From contig OZ020613.1 of assembly GCA_963971575.1 (NCBI GenBank), forward strand, positions 44,568,239-44,632,238: a DNA stretch of 64,000 bases. The letters are read 5' to 3'. The position numbers and the translations under genes were made by a program. The stretch comes from Liopterus haemorrhoidalis. Taxonomy: Eukaryota > Arthropoda > Insecta > Coleoptera > Dytiscidae. This document shows, piece after piece, positions 49,495-61,530 of the stretch. Each line of letters opens with the position of its first letter. The first letter of the stretch is position 1. The notes below the pieces were generated by a model. That model did no database searches, had not been told where the DNA came from, and saw nothing but the letters and a program-made list of their open reading frames with translations.

Positions 49495-50103
49495 TAAACA
49501 AAATAAACAACACCTTATGGCTTTATAAATATTAGAAAATAGATATAAACATAAAACTATAGTCTATCCCAAATGTTTAAGCGGAACTAACGAGATTATT
49601 ATTTTCTTAATTCCAAATGAGGCCGAACAAATAATAAAACAGATGTATCCTCCAATTTTATTAATGACAATAGTGATTGAGGTGTACATTACACTAATTC
49701 AACTGAAATAAAATATACATATTTATAGTACCTAGTGTATTTACAGTATTCATACTGTTTTTAAAGAATAATTTTATAAAAGTTCTTACCGTAATATATG
49801 TAGATAATTTAAAAATTTTACATATTTTTTTGATATTATACTCACTGATGATGGCGTTTATGTTTACAGTTTATGATTAGTTTTTACATGTATAAGCATT
49901 TTATTTGCTGAGTGTATAAGGCTGTTCGTAGAATTATTTACAACGGTTTATAATCGTCAGACGCAAGCGCCCAGTAATTTAACACACTCCTAACTCCTAC
50001 AAACTCTGCGCATTCTGCTGATGATAATAAACCGTTCGAAATGACTTTACGAACTACTTATTAGTTCGAATTACTAACGTTATGCGCAATTCCTGGCTTA
50101 CTA

Positions 50104-50899
50104 TAGGGGAAAAATTTTAAGATCGTAGCGCCACGCGGATTTTTTTGAAACCATTCTAAATCAGATACCACTTGACATTTACTAGTAAATAATAGCGAAA
50201 AGTGTATCAAAAAACGACAAAAAATAAATAATTGTTTGGGATTTTCTGATTTTGTGAAGTGACATTACTTGTAAACATCTAAAATACTACATTTTGTGAT
50301 CTGGTTTTAAGTTATGGCGGTTTTCCATTGTCGATTATTTTAACTATATTGGGGGAAATAATAATTCCCGTGTTGTTTACCAAGGGGTAGAAATCTACAA
50401 TGCTGGGCATATAATATTGTGTGGAGTCACTGAAAAAAACAGAGAGTTCATAAAGATTTATGCATTACAAACCCACACACAATAACAGGAATTTTCAAGA
50501 TATGCGATAGTAAATACAAAATTGAAAATATTTTTTGTAGTCACTATCATTAAAATGTAATGAGCAAACTTTGATACAAGGGCTCACTTTTTTTCCAATT
50601 TTTAAATTGTTTATCTAAACATCGCGTCGATTCCTAACCTCTTGCTTTCCCAATTTTGTTTCGAACCATACGGTGTCTGATATTAGTGGAAACAAATGAA
50701 ACGATATTTCCGGGTTTCTTCGTTTCAATGAATTGCACATAGGCACACAACAATATGTATTATACATTTTTCAATGATTATAATAAAACTTTAAAAACAA
50801 ACTTCATACAAAACCAATACACAAAACGAAATGTTATATGATGTGCCTAGGTTCATGAAACGCTCACCAGATGGTAGGGTGCTTAGCTGCAAATCCCTA
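50104..50899. mobile_element. THAP/SWIM element, copy 2
   Basis: Near-identical to copy 1 in the same orientation. The main difference is loss of about 21 bp between two GCATTA repeats in the SWIM part. Its right end abuts the left end of the 50900-54112 MITE, sharing TATA. Confidence 0.82.
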
Positions 50900-50936
50900 T
50901 AGTGCGTTCAAAGGTGAGTTTGCAGTATTCGCGACT

Positions 50937-52602
50937 ATAATTACCGAAACGGCGCCACTATCGCCTTGTGAACTTTTGACACGAAAAAGGATAGTCATCT
51001 GTCAACGTATGTAAACAGTATTGGTTTATAATCAATTTTTGGTCTAATTTACGTTTTCTTGCTGTATACAGTATATTTAAATTATAACCGAGTATTAAAA
51101 AAGTGTATAAATATATGTGAATCCATTTTATGATAAAATTTGCTGCTTGTAAATGAATATTTTCAGAGGTTATATATTGTATGTTGGTGCCGGCTTATAC
51201 TCAGAGAAAATAAAATGTTATACTTTGAACTTAAAACATTTATTTGAATACTTAATATCTACACATATCTCAAGAAATTTTATAGAAAGAGAACTTGTAA
51301 TTTATTCTACACAAGAAAACTGTCAAATATTTGCAAACTAACACAGTTATGGAACACTCCCATGAAATAACAAGGGGTTTTAATTATATTAACAATAATT
51401 TACACAACATTAAACGATTTTCTTGCACATGTGAGACAGGGAAAATGAAAAATTCAACGTTAAAAACTTGTTTAAAATCATCTGAACAATATAAATTCCC
51501 TTCATTAGAAACAAAATTTTAGAATCACTGATAATCTTTCAATGTAATATTCGAAGATGTTCTTCCTGTGATTGACTACCATACACACAACAAGGAGTAT
51601 TTAATCTTTTTTTCTTAAATTTATCACTTTTTTCGCTGTAAAAATGGAGTGAGAATGGACAGAAACAATAAAACACATGGTGAATTATATGTAAACAATG
51701 ACAGTAACCTTTTTCGAAGTGTTCTCTTGTTTGCCGCTAGAGGGATACGCGTTAAGTTGAGTCATCAATTGGCGACTCAACTTAACGCGTATCCCTCTAG
51801 CGGCAAAAAAGCGAACACTTCGAAAAAGGTTCCTGTCATTGTTGACGTATAATTCACCATGTGTTTTATTGTTTCTGTCCATTCTCACTCCATTTTTACA
51901 GCGAATAAAGTGATAAATTTAAGAAAAAAAGATTAAATACTCCTTGTTGTGTGTATGGTAGTCAATCACAGGAAGAACATCTTCGAATATTAGATTGAAA
52001 GATTATCAGTGATTCTACAATTTTGTTTCTATTGAAGGGAATTTATATTGTTCAGATGATTTTAAACAAGTTTTTAACGTTGAATTTTTTATTTTCCCTG
52101 TCTCACATGTGCAAGAAAATCGTTTAATGTTGTGTAAATTATTGTTAATATAATTAAAACCCCTTGTTATTTCATGGGAGTGTTCCATAACTGTGTTAGT
52201 TTGCAAATATTTGACAGTTTTCTTGTGTAGAATAAATTACAAGTTCTCTTTCTATAAAATTTCTTGAGATATGTGTAGATATTAAGTATTCAAATAAATG
52301 TTTTAAGTTCAAAGTATAACATTTTATTTTCTCTGTGAGTATAAGCCGGCACCAACATACAATATATAACCTCTGAAAATATTCATTTACAAGCAGCAAA
52401 TTTTATCATAAAATGGATTCACATATATTTATACACTTTTTTAATACTCGGTTATAATTTAAATATACTGTATACAGCAAGAAAACGTAAATTAGACCAA
52501 AAATTGATTATAAACCAATACTGTTTACATACGTTGACAGATGACTATCCTTTTTCGTGTCAAAAGTTCACAAGGCGATAGTGGCGCCGTTTCGGTAATT
52601 AT
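50937..52602. repeat. 1.67-kb near-perfect palindrome
   Basis: Left arm 50937-about 51764 and right arm about 51775-52602 are reverse complements with only scattered differences; the centre is at 51769-51770 within ..AAGTTGAGTC..GACTCAACTT... Each arm carries open frames of about 60 codons (SRNFIERELVIYSTQENCQ; EITRGFNYINNNLHNIK and FSCTCETGK). A minus-type THAP-like start (CCVYGSQSQEEHLRIL) occurs in each arm near 51945 and its mirror. Confidence 0.9.
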
Positions 52603-52691
52603 TGGATACAACAATGCCTGATGGCGGCACTACGAGCGCTGTGAACAGCTGATTGAAACGAGTAATGTGAAAGTTGTCCATATTTGTTTAC

Positions 52692-53291
52692 ATGTTAAAT
52701 CATCGATTTGCAATGGATAATAAACAGCTATCCTTATTAAATTATTTAATTTTTTTAAGTGCAACACCTTCTTCTAGGTGTGTAGTTGAAGGAGAAGAGT
52801 TGTTAAACGCCGGAAATCTTATGTTGTGCGGAATTTTGGACAAAAATGATGAGCATGTCGACATATGTGGGTTATGTTTACAAACAAGCAGTTTGAGAAC
52901 ACCACCTCACGAAGTCACTGGGAAATTAAAATTTAATAATGATGTTGAAGTTTTAAATATGTCCTGCACATGTAAAGCAGGAACTACATGCAAACACATT
53001 TCAACTATCCTATTATTTTGTGCCAGGTGGTTAACAAACCAAAATGAAAGAAGCCAAGATCAGGGCATTGATTGATTGTGAAATATTTGATTTATCTTTT
53101 TTTGTGTGGTTTCTGTTGGTTTTACTTTTTGTTCCAGAAACAATATATTGAGTATGGAAATATTAACCAGCACAGATTTAAAATGCCTGTGGTCTACTTT
53201 TAAGAAACCTGTCTTACAACAGTATGAACCGAAACCTCTGTTAGAAACTCCTTGCCTAAATAAATTGATTAAAAACAAAAGCAGGCACTGA
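52692..53291 (+). CDS. SWIM zinc-finger protein gene of a transposon, two exons
   Basis: Exon 1 52692-53026 and exon 2 53138-53291 join across a 111-bp GT-AG intron (GCCAG|GTGGTT, TTCCAG|AAAC) to 162 residues. The frame is open upstream to a TTG, but the first ATG is 52692; MDNKQLSLL at 52713 is an alternative. Key parts are VVEGEELLNAGNLMLCGIL, then the SWIM motif CTCKAGTTCKH (C-x-C-x5-C-x-H), then ISTILLFCARNN and, after the intron, STDLKCLWSTFKKP and YEPKPLLETPC. This layout is that of insect proteins in which a SWIM domain precedes a YqaJ-type exonuclease (from memory, not searched). Here the frame stops at TGA 53291 yet continues after it (FSENVLEKLRTEFATACPNS) to TAG 53372, so the stop may be a recent mutation; no exonuclease domain follows. 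Weaker homologues lie at 35.8, 48.9 and 50.3 kb. Confidence 0.65.
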
Positions 53292-54167
53292 AAGTTCAGT
53301 GAAAATGTATTAGAAAAGCTGCGTACAGAATTTGCGACCGCTTGCCCTAATTCTGCATTAAAATTACCCGGGTAGATATTTAATTATGTTCGAGAAGGAT
53401 TTTTATAATTTAGTGTTTGTTTTTTATTTAATTTGTTTAATAAATACTAGTTTGTTATTATCACTTCCATAGCACCAAATTTATTAACAGTTCACAAATT
53501 GTTTCTCATTTGGAAAATAGTGGAAGTAAATATTTTTGTTACTTCCTTTTCTAGAGTGACAGCCAAACACACACCAATTTGTGTTATAATAACTCATTAT
53601 AACATAAAGTAATATAAAAAAGAATAATAATTGCTATCAAAAGTTAATATAACAAACAAACTGCAACACTAACTTTTAAAAGCAATACAAACTACACGAG
53701 AAAACACATGTAAACCAGATGTAAACAATAAACTATTACTCGTTTCGCTTAGTTCAGTTATAGTCCGCTTGACGTCACTTCATAGCGCTGTTGAGCCCAA
53801 TAGTCGCGAATAGCTCTTATGGCAAATGGGAGCGGTGTTGCCAAATGTTGCAAAAGTGTCAAATGTGTCAATTATAATAATATGAAAAACTCGTATGATT
53901 TACAAAAATCCACTCTTATAAAACTCAAAATAATACTCAACAAAAACAAATGGTCATTTGTGGAATACTGCGTCTTCACAGATCAGCGCATTCTAGAGCT
54001 GGCAACGTCGACAAGCAAGAAAAGGATAGTGTCATTGTGTAAACCCATTAGAGAGTATGAGAAAGAACTACTGTATATGCCCTGTACTGCAAACTCACCT
54101 TTGAACGCACTATAGCACACAAACGCTGTGCCAGTTTTGCCCTATGGATTGAGAAGTCTTCCTATTA

Positions 54168-56947
54168 CAGCTCCGTCAAGTTAGCAATTGATCGAGCCAG
54201 CAACTAATCGGCACGGACAGGATATTACAGCTGACCAAATCAAGTAAAGCTGTTGAATGAAATCGTTGTTTTTTATAGAATTAAACAATTTAGAGTTCTG
54301 AACTTTTTACCATCCATGAGGAATAGGTACAGGAATCGAATGATGGCTAAACGAAAATTTTCTCATGCGTCAGAGGCGCGCAATTAATTTTTTTCTCTCG
54401 AAACCACTCGTTATCAACATAAAACTAACAATATCGCTAGAATTAAACAAGTTGAAGTTCTGAACTTTTTACCAACCATGAGGAATAGGTACAGGAATCG
54501 AATGATGGCTAAACGAAAATTTTCTCACGCGTCAGAGGCGCGCAATTAATTTTTTTCTCTCGAAACCACTCGTTATCAACATAAAACTAACAATATCGCG
54601 AGAATTAAACAAGTTGCAGTTCTGAACTTTTTACCAACCATGAGGAATAGGTACAGGAATCGAATGATGGCTAAACGAAAATTTTGTCACGCGTCAGAGG
54701 CGCGCAATTATTTTTTTTCTCTCGAAAACACTCGCTATCAACATAAAATTAACAATATCGCTAGAATTAAACAATGTCGAGTTCTGAACTTTTTACCATC
54801 CACGAGGAATAGGTACAGGAATTGAATGATGGCTAAACGAAAATTTTCTCAATTGTCAGAGGCGCGCAATTAATTTTATTCTCTCGAAACCACTCGCTAC
54901 CAACATAAAATTAACAATATCGCTAGAATTAAACAAGTTGAAGTTCTGAACTTTTTACCAACCATGAGGAATAGGTACAGGAATCGAATGATGGCTAAAC
55001 GAAAATTTTCTCACGCGTCAGAGGCGCGCAATTAATTTTTTTCTCTCGAAACCACTCGCTATCAACATAAAACTAACAAAATCGCTAGAATTAAACAAGT
55101 TGAAGTTCTGAACTTTTTACCAACCATGAGGAATAGGTACAGGAATCGAATGATGGCTAAACGAAAATTTTCTCATGCGTCAGAGGCGCACAATTAAGTT
55201 TTTTCTCTCGTATAAAATGTGTCACCTTGAATTCTTTACCAAATATGTAGATATAGCATTGAAATCGAACAAAAGTCGAATAAAAAATTTCCCGATATTC
55301 AGAGGCGCGCAATTAGTTTTTTTCCCTCAAAACCACGTTCTTTCCGAAACGGATCGTGTGACCTCGGCTTTTATCGATGAAGACAGTCACCGAAGCTAGT
55401 TCAAACTGGCATTTATGTGCCTGTAGTACCTATCCGTGCCTATTTCATGATGGGTCGTATTTGTAACATTTCACTTACTAATTATACTGATTCTAATAAT
55501 AAGTGAAATGTTACAAATATGACATGAAATAAGCAGGAACAGGTAATACAGGGACGTAAATGTCAGTTATATCGTTTAGTTTAAATCAGGTTAAATATGG
55601 TAGATATGTAGTAACAACGGCTCGGCACGGATGAGTACTATTTTACGATTAACTGACATTTACGTGCCTGTACTATCTATCCGTGCCTATTCCATGTCAG
55701 GTCGTATTTGTAACATTTCACTTACTAATTATACTGATTCTAATAATAAGTGAAATGTTACAAATATGACATGAAATAAGCAAGAATAGGTAATACAGGG
55801 ACGTAAATGTCAGTTATATCGTTTAGTTTAAATCAGGTTAAATATGGTAGATATGTAGTAACAACGGCTCGGCACGGAGAAGTACTATTTTCGAAAGAAC
55901 GGTGGAACTGGCTTCGTCATTAATTGCGCGCCTCTAACGCGTGAGAAAATTTTCGGTTAGCCATCGTTCGATTCCTGTACCTATTCCTCATGGTTGGTAA
56001 AAAGTTCAGAACTGCAACTTGTTTAATTCTAGCGATATTGTTAGTTTTATGTTGATAGCGAGTGGTTTCGAGAGAAAAAAAATAATTGCGCGCCTCTGAC
56101 GCGTGACAAAATTTTCGTTTAGCCATCATTCGATTCCTGTACCTATTCCTCATGGTTGGTAAAAAGTTCAGAACTTCAACTTGTTTAATTCTAGCGATAT
56201 TGTTAGTTTTATGTTGATAACGAGTGGTTTCGAGAGAAAAAAATTAATTGCGCGCCTCTGACGCGTGAGAAAATTTTCGTTTAGCCATCATTCGATTTCT
56301 GTACCTATTCCGCATGGTTGGTAAAAAGTTCAGAACTTCAACTTGTTTAATTCTAGCGATATTGTTAGTTTTATGTTGATAGCGAGTGGTTTCGAGAGAA
56401 AAAAATTAATTGCGCGCCTCTGACGCGTCAGAAAATTTTCGTTTAACCATCGTTCGATTCCTGTACCTATTCCTCATGGTTGGTAAAAAGTTCAGAACTG
56501 CAACTTGTTTAATTCTAGCGATATTGTTAGTTTTATGTTGATAGCGAGTGGTTTCGAGAGAAAAAAATTAATTGCGCGCCTCTGACGCGTGAGAAAATTT
56601 TCGTTTAGTCATCATTCGATTCCTGTACCTATTCCTCATGGTTGGTAAAAAGTTCAGAACTTCAACTTGTTTAATTCTAGCGATATTGTTAGTTTTATGT
56701 TGATAACGAGTGGTTTCGAGAGAAAAAAATTAATTGCGCGCCTCTGACGCGTGAGAAAATTTTCGTTTAGCCATCATTCGATTCCTGTACCTATTCCTCA
56801 TGGTTGGTAAAAAGTTCAGAACTCTAAATTGTTTAATTCTATAAAAAACAACGATTTTATTCAACAGCGTTACTTGATTTGGTCCGCTGTAATATCCTGT
56901 CCGTGCCGATTAGTTGCTGGCTCGATCAATTGCTAACTTCACACGCA
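54168..56947. mobile_element. Foldback element built of ~159-bp subrepeats, 9-bp TSD
   Basis: Outer arms (from GTTAGCAATTGATCGAGCC) are inverted. Inside, each arm has about six direct copies of a unit containing GTTCTGAACTTTTTACCA, ATGAGGAATAGGTACAGG, AATCGAATGATGGCTAAACG and AGAGGCGCGCAATTAA; the right arm carries them inverted. The centre (55390-55880) has two direct ~245-bp copies, each with a hairpin around TAACATTTCACTTA. TTCCTATTA stands at 54159-54167 and 56948-56956. FB elements of Drosophila also have subrepeat arms and 9-bp duplications. No coding sequence is credible; the 60-80 codon frames are repeat artefacts. Confidence 0.85.
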
Positions 56948-57089
56948 TTCCTATTACTTTGTGTATGGTACGTAATGTATTCCACACGGATTAATACATA
57001 TTGGGATTAATAAAACCAGTTACTTGTAATTAAGAGAAAGTTTGCTTATTTTAGAAAACATTTGGAAGGGCTTTGTTTCAGAAATAAAA

Positions 57090-59254
57090 ATGAATGATAC
57101 GAGAAGCAGTGACGTTATTAAAAAAAAGATTATTAAGATGGAAGTTACTGAAGAACATGAAGTGACGACTGGAATAGAGCACACGGCTGAATGGGAGAAA
57201 GGTTAGCAATGAGCATATTTACAACTAACTCATATTTAATACTTTTATTTATGTTTTGTGCTCAACTTTACTGAACAACCTGTAGCTCCAAATTGTAAAG
57301 TCGCTAGGTTAGATTCTGATAGTAAAGATTTAGTTACAAAGGAACCTGAACAGCTCGAATTAAGCCTAAAAATCATTCTGAACTAAATTCTTGGTAAGAT
57401 TAGGGAATAAGTACTAACCGGACTGCGCATGCCTCACACCGCCCATGATTTGTTCAATGTACGGTGATTCTAAACAGGTGGCATTATTAGCATGGGTGTC
57501 TTCAAACTATGTTTTGTCATTAAACTAGAAGATAAGTAGCTCGCTTTGTATGGCTTCTTCTAACCAAATCTCTTAACCTCTTAACTTAACCTAACCTAAT
57601 ATTAAGTTCTGTCATTAAACTATAGTCCGTTCAAAGCTGAGAATGCAGTATTGCTCTTATGGCAAATGGGAGCGGTGTTGTCAAATGTTGTAAAAGTGTC
57701 AAATGTGTCAATTATAATAATATGAAAAATTCTTATTATTTACAAAAATCAACTCTTATAAAACTCAAAATAACACTAAAAAAAAAACAAATGACCATTT
57801 GTAGAATACTGCGTCTTCACAGATCAGTGCGTTTTAGAGCTGGCAACGTCGGAAAGCATGATTAGGATAGCGTCATTGTGTAAACCCATTAGAGAGCATG
57901 AAAAAGAACTACTCCATATGTCCTGTACTGCATACTCACCTTTGAACGGACTATAGAAAGTAGGTAGCTCGCTCCGCTCGGTTCTAGACTTTTACTAACT
58001 AAACCTAACCTAATTACCTTGTTTTTAGCTCCATAGTACTTTATTTTCCCCCATATTAGCTCAATTAAAATTGTGTATCATTGTGCATGCGTTTATAGAC
58101 CAGAAACTATTGTTTTAAAGCCACTGATAATGCTTGAATTATTTAGTGAAATTGTTATGTACTGCACTCTTCTAAGAAATTTTGTAACCTGGTGAGTACC
58201 TATTCCCTAGTCCAGGCAAATTCGGTTTCGTTCTTAACATTAGAGTCTACAAAACTACTGTGCTTGTCTTGTATTAAAAATTGATGTGAAGTGTGAATTT
58301 TCACACATTTCAGGGTTTTGCAGGTATTTAGTAAGTGAATGATGATTATTTTGGATGCGAAAACAAATTTTATATTAAAATATTTTTTTTGTTAATTTTA
58401 ATTCGAACGCCTAATACCATTATTTAGGTTTCTAAATATGTGCAGTATTTTTTTTTTATATAGCAAGGTTCATTAAGAATTTTAAAAATTGCGCCTATGG
58501 CTTCCATTGGTTGTTATAAGTTCCGCCCCTCTGATTTCGTGTACATTGAAACAGAATTAAATTATAATTTAAACAATTTCCACTGGCTATTAAATTTACG
58601 CTTTTAAAAATTAAATGCAACATTTGCCAAAATATAATTAGAATTTTGAAAAAATAATTTAAACAATATAGAAATTAAAATATATATATATAGTCTCTTC
58701 TCCAGGGTTCGATCCCTATCGGATCGGGTTACATGGGTGAAAAGTCAGCGTCAAATACCACTAGACCAGCACACACGTTAGAGTGTTGCTTGTTACAAAG
58801 CTATAACTTGTGTACATTATCAGCCAAAAATCACAAAAAATGCGTTATTTTCCAAAAACCTAATCTGATCAAAAATTCCTGTTGAACTATTCCGGTTCAC
58901 ACCAATGTACATTCCTTAGAATTTTCTCAGATTTTTAGTTTAAACCATCTGGGCTACAGGGTGTGGGACAAAAAATTTTTTGCACAATTTTGGCAAAAAT
59001 CGCTTCAAAATAATTTATTTTGCAAAAATAAAAATTTGATCGTTAATCCACGTACCAAGGGCTTTCATTTGATACCCTACTCAGAATTATAAAAAAATAT
59101 TTTTTTTTTCGATGAGCACATATTTGTTTATATTTTTAGGGGGAAATGTTTTTTAGATGTTTTAGTATTTTTCCTATGTGCGGGTCAAAGAGTTGTATAA
59201 GCATGCCAAATTTCAACTCTCTAGGTTTAGCCGTTTGGCTACAATTCTTACCGA

Positions 59255-59288
<34 letters not shown>

Positions 59289-61158
59289 GACAAAATGACG
59301 GTATAAGGGTTTTTTGGTCATACCTACAAAACCCTAAAAATGGAGGTTCATATTGCTAAGTAAAGTTTTATCATGTTTTGTTAGTTAACCATCAACAACC
59401 ATGGTAAAAAAATGATCACACTATTACTTAGTGCGGTCATATTGACCGCCGATATTTTAAGCTATAACCGCTTAGATAAATAAATTTTCTTAATGCTACT
59501 TATATATGACGTGTAGTCTTTAAAAGAGAAATAATTCAACAAAATTAATATTATTTATGTTTATTAATTCTTAAAAAGGCTGTTTAAATTGCAGTGGGTG
59601 TAAGATATAAAATACTGGAATAGTCGCAGATTGATTGTTAAGAATGAATACCTTAAATCAGCGGTTCTTAAACTGTGGTCCGCGGACCCCTAGGGGTCCG
59701 CGTAGCTATTACCGGGGTCCGCGAAACAATTTTGACATTAACTTTACATCCCCCAACTTTTCGCTTTTATTCAAATAACTCATTTAATAAAAATCCTACA
59801 TGGTTAGGACTTTTTGTATTTGTTGTTACTTATCTAGTTATTGACATAACTAAACAATAATTAGGATAAAATTAATTATTTTTATTCAACTACAAATTAT
59901 TTACAGAAAACATATTATAATAAGATCTAGTTTGACCAATATTTGACCAAGAAATGTATGTATGAGCTTAACGTATTATAATTTGTAACTTTTCTAATTC
60001 TTTATACTACTATTTTTATTCACTTTATGTATTTTATTCGTAATTCTAATAAAAGTGTACATCTCTATAAATGCGCAAGACCATTTATTAAAATAACCAG
60101 CGATACATTTTTACCAATATTTATTATAACCTAGTGCCTATGAGATAACTGAGCCAGAAATTAAGTCTCAAGAACGACATAAAATGCCTAGGGTAGGGAT
60201 GGGGTCCGCAAAAAAAATTTGGTTCAAGAGGGGGTCCTCGGACTACATAAGTTTAAGAACCCCTGCCTTAAATGATACATTTTGTACAGTTTACAATTAA
60301 TTTATATGTGACTATGATCTGTTTATTGCAGAAATCAAAGATGAAGTTGCAGACGTCATATACCATGTTAATACTAAAATAGAGGAGAATTTCATCAAGT
60401 CTGAACCTGCGGACACCAGTGAATTTAAATATGAATTGGAGAGTGCTGTTGTCAGAAATACTGGTCAGTAGAAATAATTTAATTAATGATTATATTGGGG
60501 AGATCAGATGCCCCCGTTTACAGGAATTTTCCCGGTTTTGAGTACAGTGTCTCGGAATCCCGGAATGCGCAGATTAGCCATCATCAAAAATGACTTAATA
60601 TTTAGATGCAGGCAACATTAAAAAAGATATTACTTTGTAGCTCCCTACCGCGCATTTATCAATTCTTCTATATGCATTTTTCTGTTAAGTCAATAATGGA
60701 TATATTTAAATTTTTTTTAGTAAACAGTTTTAATCTCGAAGCAAAGCATTAGAATGAAAATTTTTAAAATATGCAAAGAACGAAGCTATATAGCCTTTGT
60801 TCTCGTTCTGATTTTACTCTATCATCATACCAAATTACGTGAAAATATGTGTAGCCGTTTTTGCGTGAAACTCATGCAAACGCACTGACAGACATACATT
60901 GATTTTCTTTGCGGATATCGTATTACAATCAGAGAGATCAAATTAGAATTAGAAACCAAATATAAGGACGAAAATTAGATGTAGCCTGTTATTTTATTAA
61001 TATAGATGATATGTTTATTGCAGGAATCAGAGATGGGGTTACAGACGATGGGTACCATGATAATATCAACATAGAGAAGATTTATATTAAGTTTGAACCT
61101 GGGGACACTACTGAATCTGAAGGAGATGAATTGGAGGGTGCAGCTACCTCAAACAGTG
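57090..61158 (+). CDS. Gene B: zinc-finger family gene, 5' exons only (runs off window)
   Basis: Three open exons in one frame: 57090-57201 (MNDTRSSDVIKKKIIKMEV.. to AEWEKG, donor GTTAGC), 60332-60463 (ENFIKSEPADTSEF) and 61024-61158 (EKIYIKFEPGDTTESEGDEL), the last two with GTCAGT donors. All splice phases are 1. The second and third are tandem copies of the same ancestral exon, matching gene C exon 2. The finger exon is expected beyond 64000. The conserved 5' region (about 56970-57010) is shared with genes A and C. A further possible exon at about 57288 (after CCTGTAG) contains VTKEPEQLE but has no clear donor and no homologue here. Introns carry MITEs, a hAT MITE and a GACA-tailed repeat. 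Confidence 0.72.
57623..57953. mobile_element. 331-bp MITE of the TAGTGCG family (gene B intron)
   Basis: Ends TAGTCCGTTCAAAGCTGAG and complement, TA-flanked (57621-57622, 57954-57955). Internal sequence (ATGGCAAATGGGAGCGGTGT onward) matches 53819-54112. A short open frame (MANGSGV.KCCKSVKCVNYN) is shared by both copies but is broken here. Confidence 0.85.
58305..59335. repeat. GACA-tailed dispersed repeat, copy 2 (gene B intron)
   Basis: Colinear with 4705-5815. Includes a minus-strand tRNA-like stretch at about 58775-58690 (TGGTCTAGTGGTATTTGACG, box A-like, and GGGATCGAACCC, box B-like) and the short CAGA array ending at 59290. Confidence 0.75.
59659..60265. mobile_element. hAT-type MITE with perfect 8-bp TSD (gene B intron)
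   Basis: Begins CAGCGGTTCTTAAAC and ends GTTTAAGAACCCCTG; flanked by CCTTAAAT at 59651-59658 and 60266-60273. Several GGGGTCCGCG copies lie near both ends. No transposase; 607 bp. Confidence 0.9.
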
Positions 61159-61530
61159 GTCAGTAGAGCTAATTTAATGCTTATGTTCTCATTGAATATT
61201 TCAATAATTTTCCTAGTGTAACTGCTAAGCTGGACAACATTTACTTTGCATAATGTATTGTCATATATAACTTGTGAGGATGGTTTCGTAACTATCATTC
61301 TTTAATTTGATTTAATTTTATAATACAGAGTTCTATAATTGACAAAATAAAGTGACAACTTTACAGTGCAGATAATTGTGCGTTCATGACAATTACTTTC
61401 CATTATGTCTTGTCATATATAATTTGTAAGGAAGATAATTTGTAATTACTAAATATATAGTCCGTACCAAATTAGTTTTGAAAATCGCTACAAAATAATA
61501 AAAGTTAGGGAATAAAATTGCAATAGAAGT

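Larger units (their letters stand above)
50928..53810. mobile_element. SWIM-gene element nested in the MITE
   Basis: Bounded by TTCGCGACTAT and its complement with TA on each side (50926-50927, 53811-53812); removal restores a MITE like 57623-57953 apart from two bases. It contains the 1.67-kb palindrome and the spliced SWIM gene. The 11-12-bp TIR is short, so the borders are a good guess rather than proven. Confidence 0.6.
50900..54112. mobile_element. MITE (TAGTGCGTTCAAAGG family) split by a 2.9-kb insertion
   Basis: Ends TAGTGCGTTCAAAGGTGAGT and complement, TA-flanked. The outermost 28 bp (50900-50927) and the last 300 bp (53811-54112) together match the 331-bp element at 57623-57953. The interior is a separate element, 50928-53810. 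Confidence 0.75.

Noticed and set aside
54640..56153. Frames containing MRNRYRNRMMAKRKF
   Set aside because: They come from the foldback subrepeats and repeat with the unit; not genes.
54281..56830. CRISPR-like regularly spaced repeats
   Set aside because: Units are contiguous ~159-bp tandem copies in a eukaryotic foldback, without spacers.
57590..57602. AACCTAACCTAA, insect telomere-like (TTAGG)n; also at 905-920, 28690 and 30040
   Set aside because: Only two units each time, and inside dispersed repeats; no interstitial telomere array.
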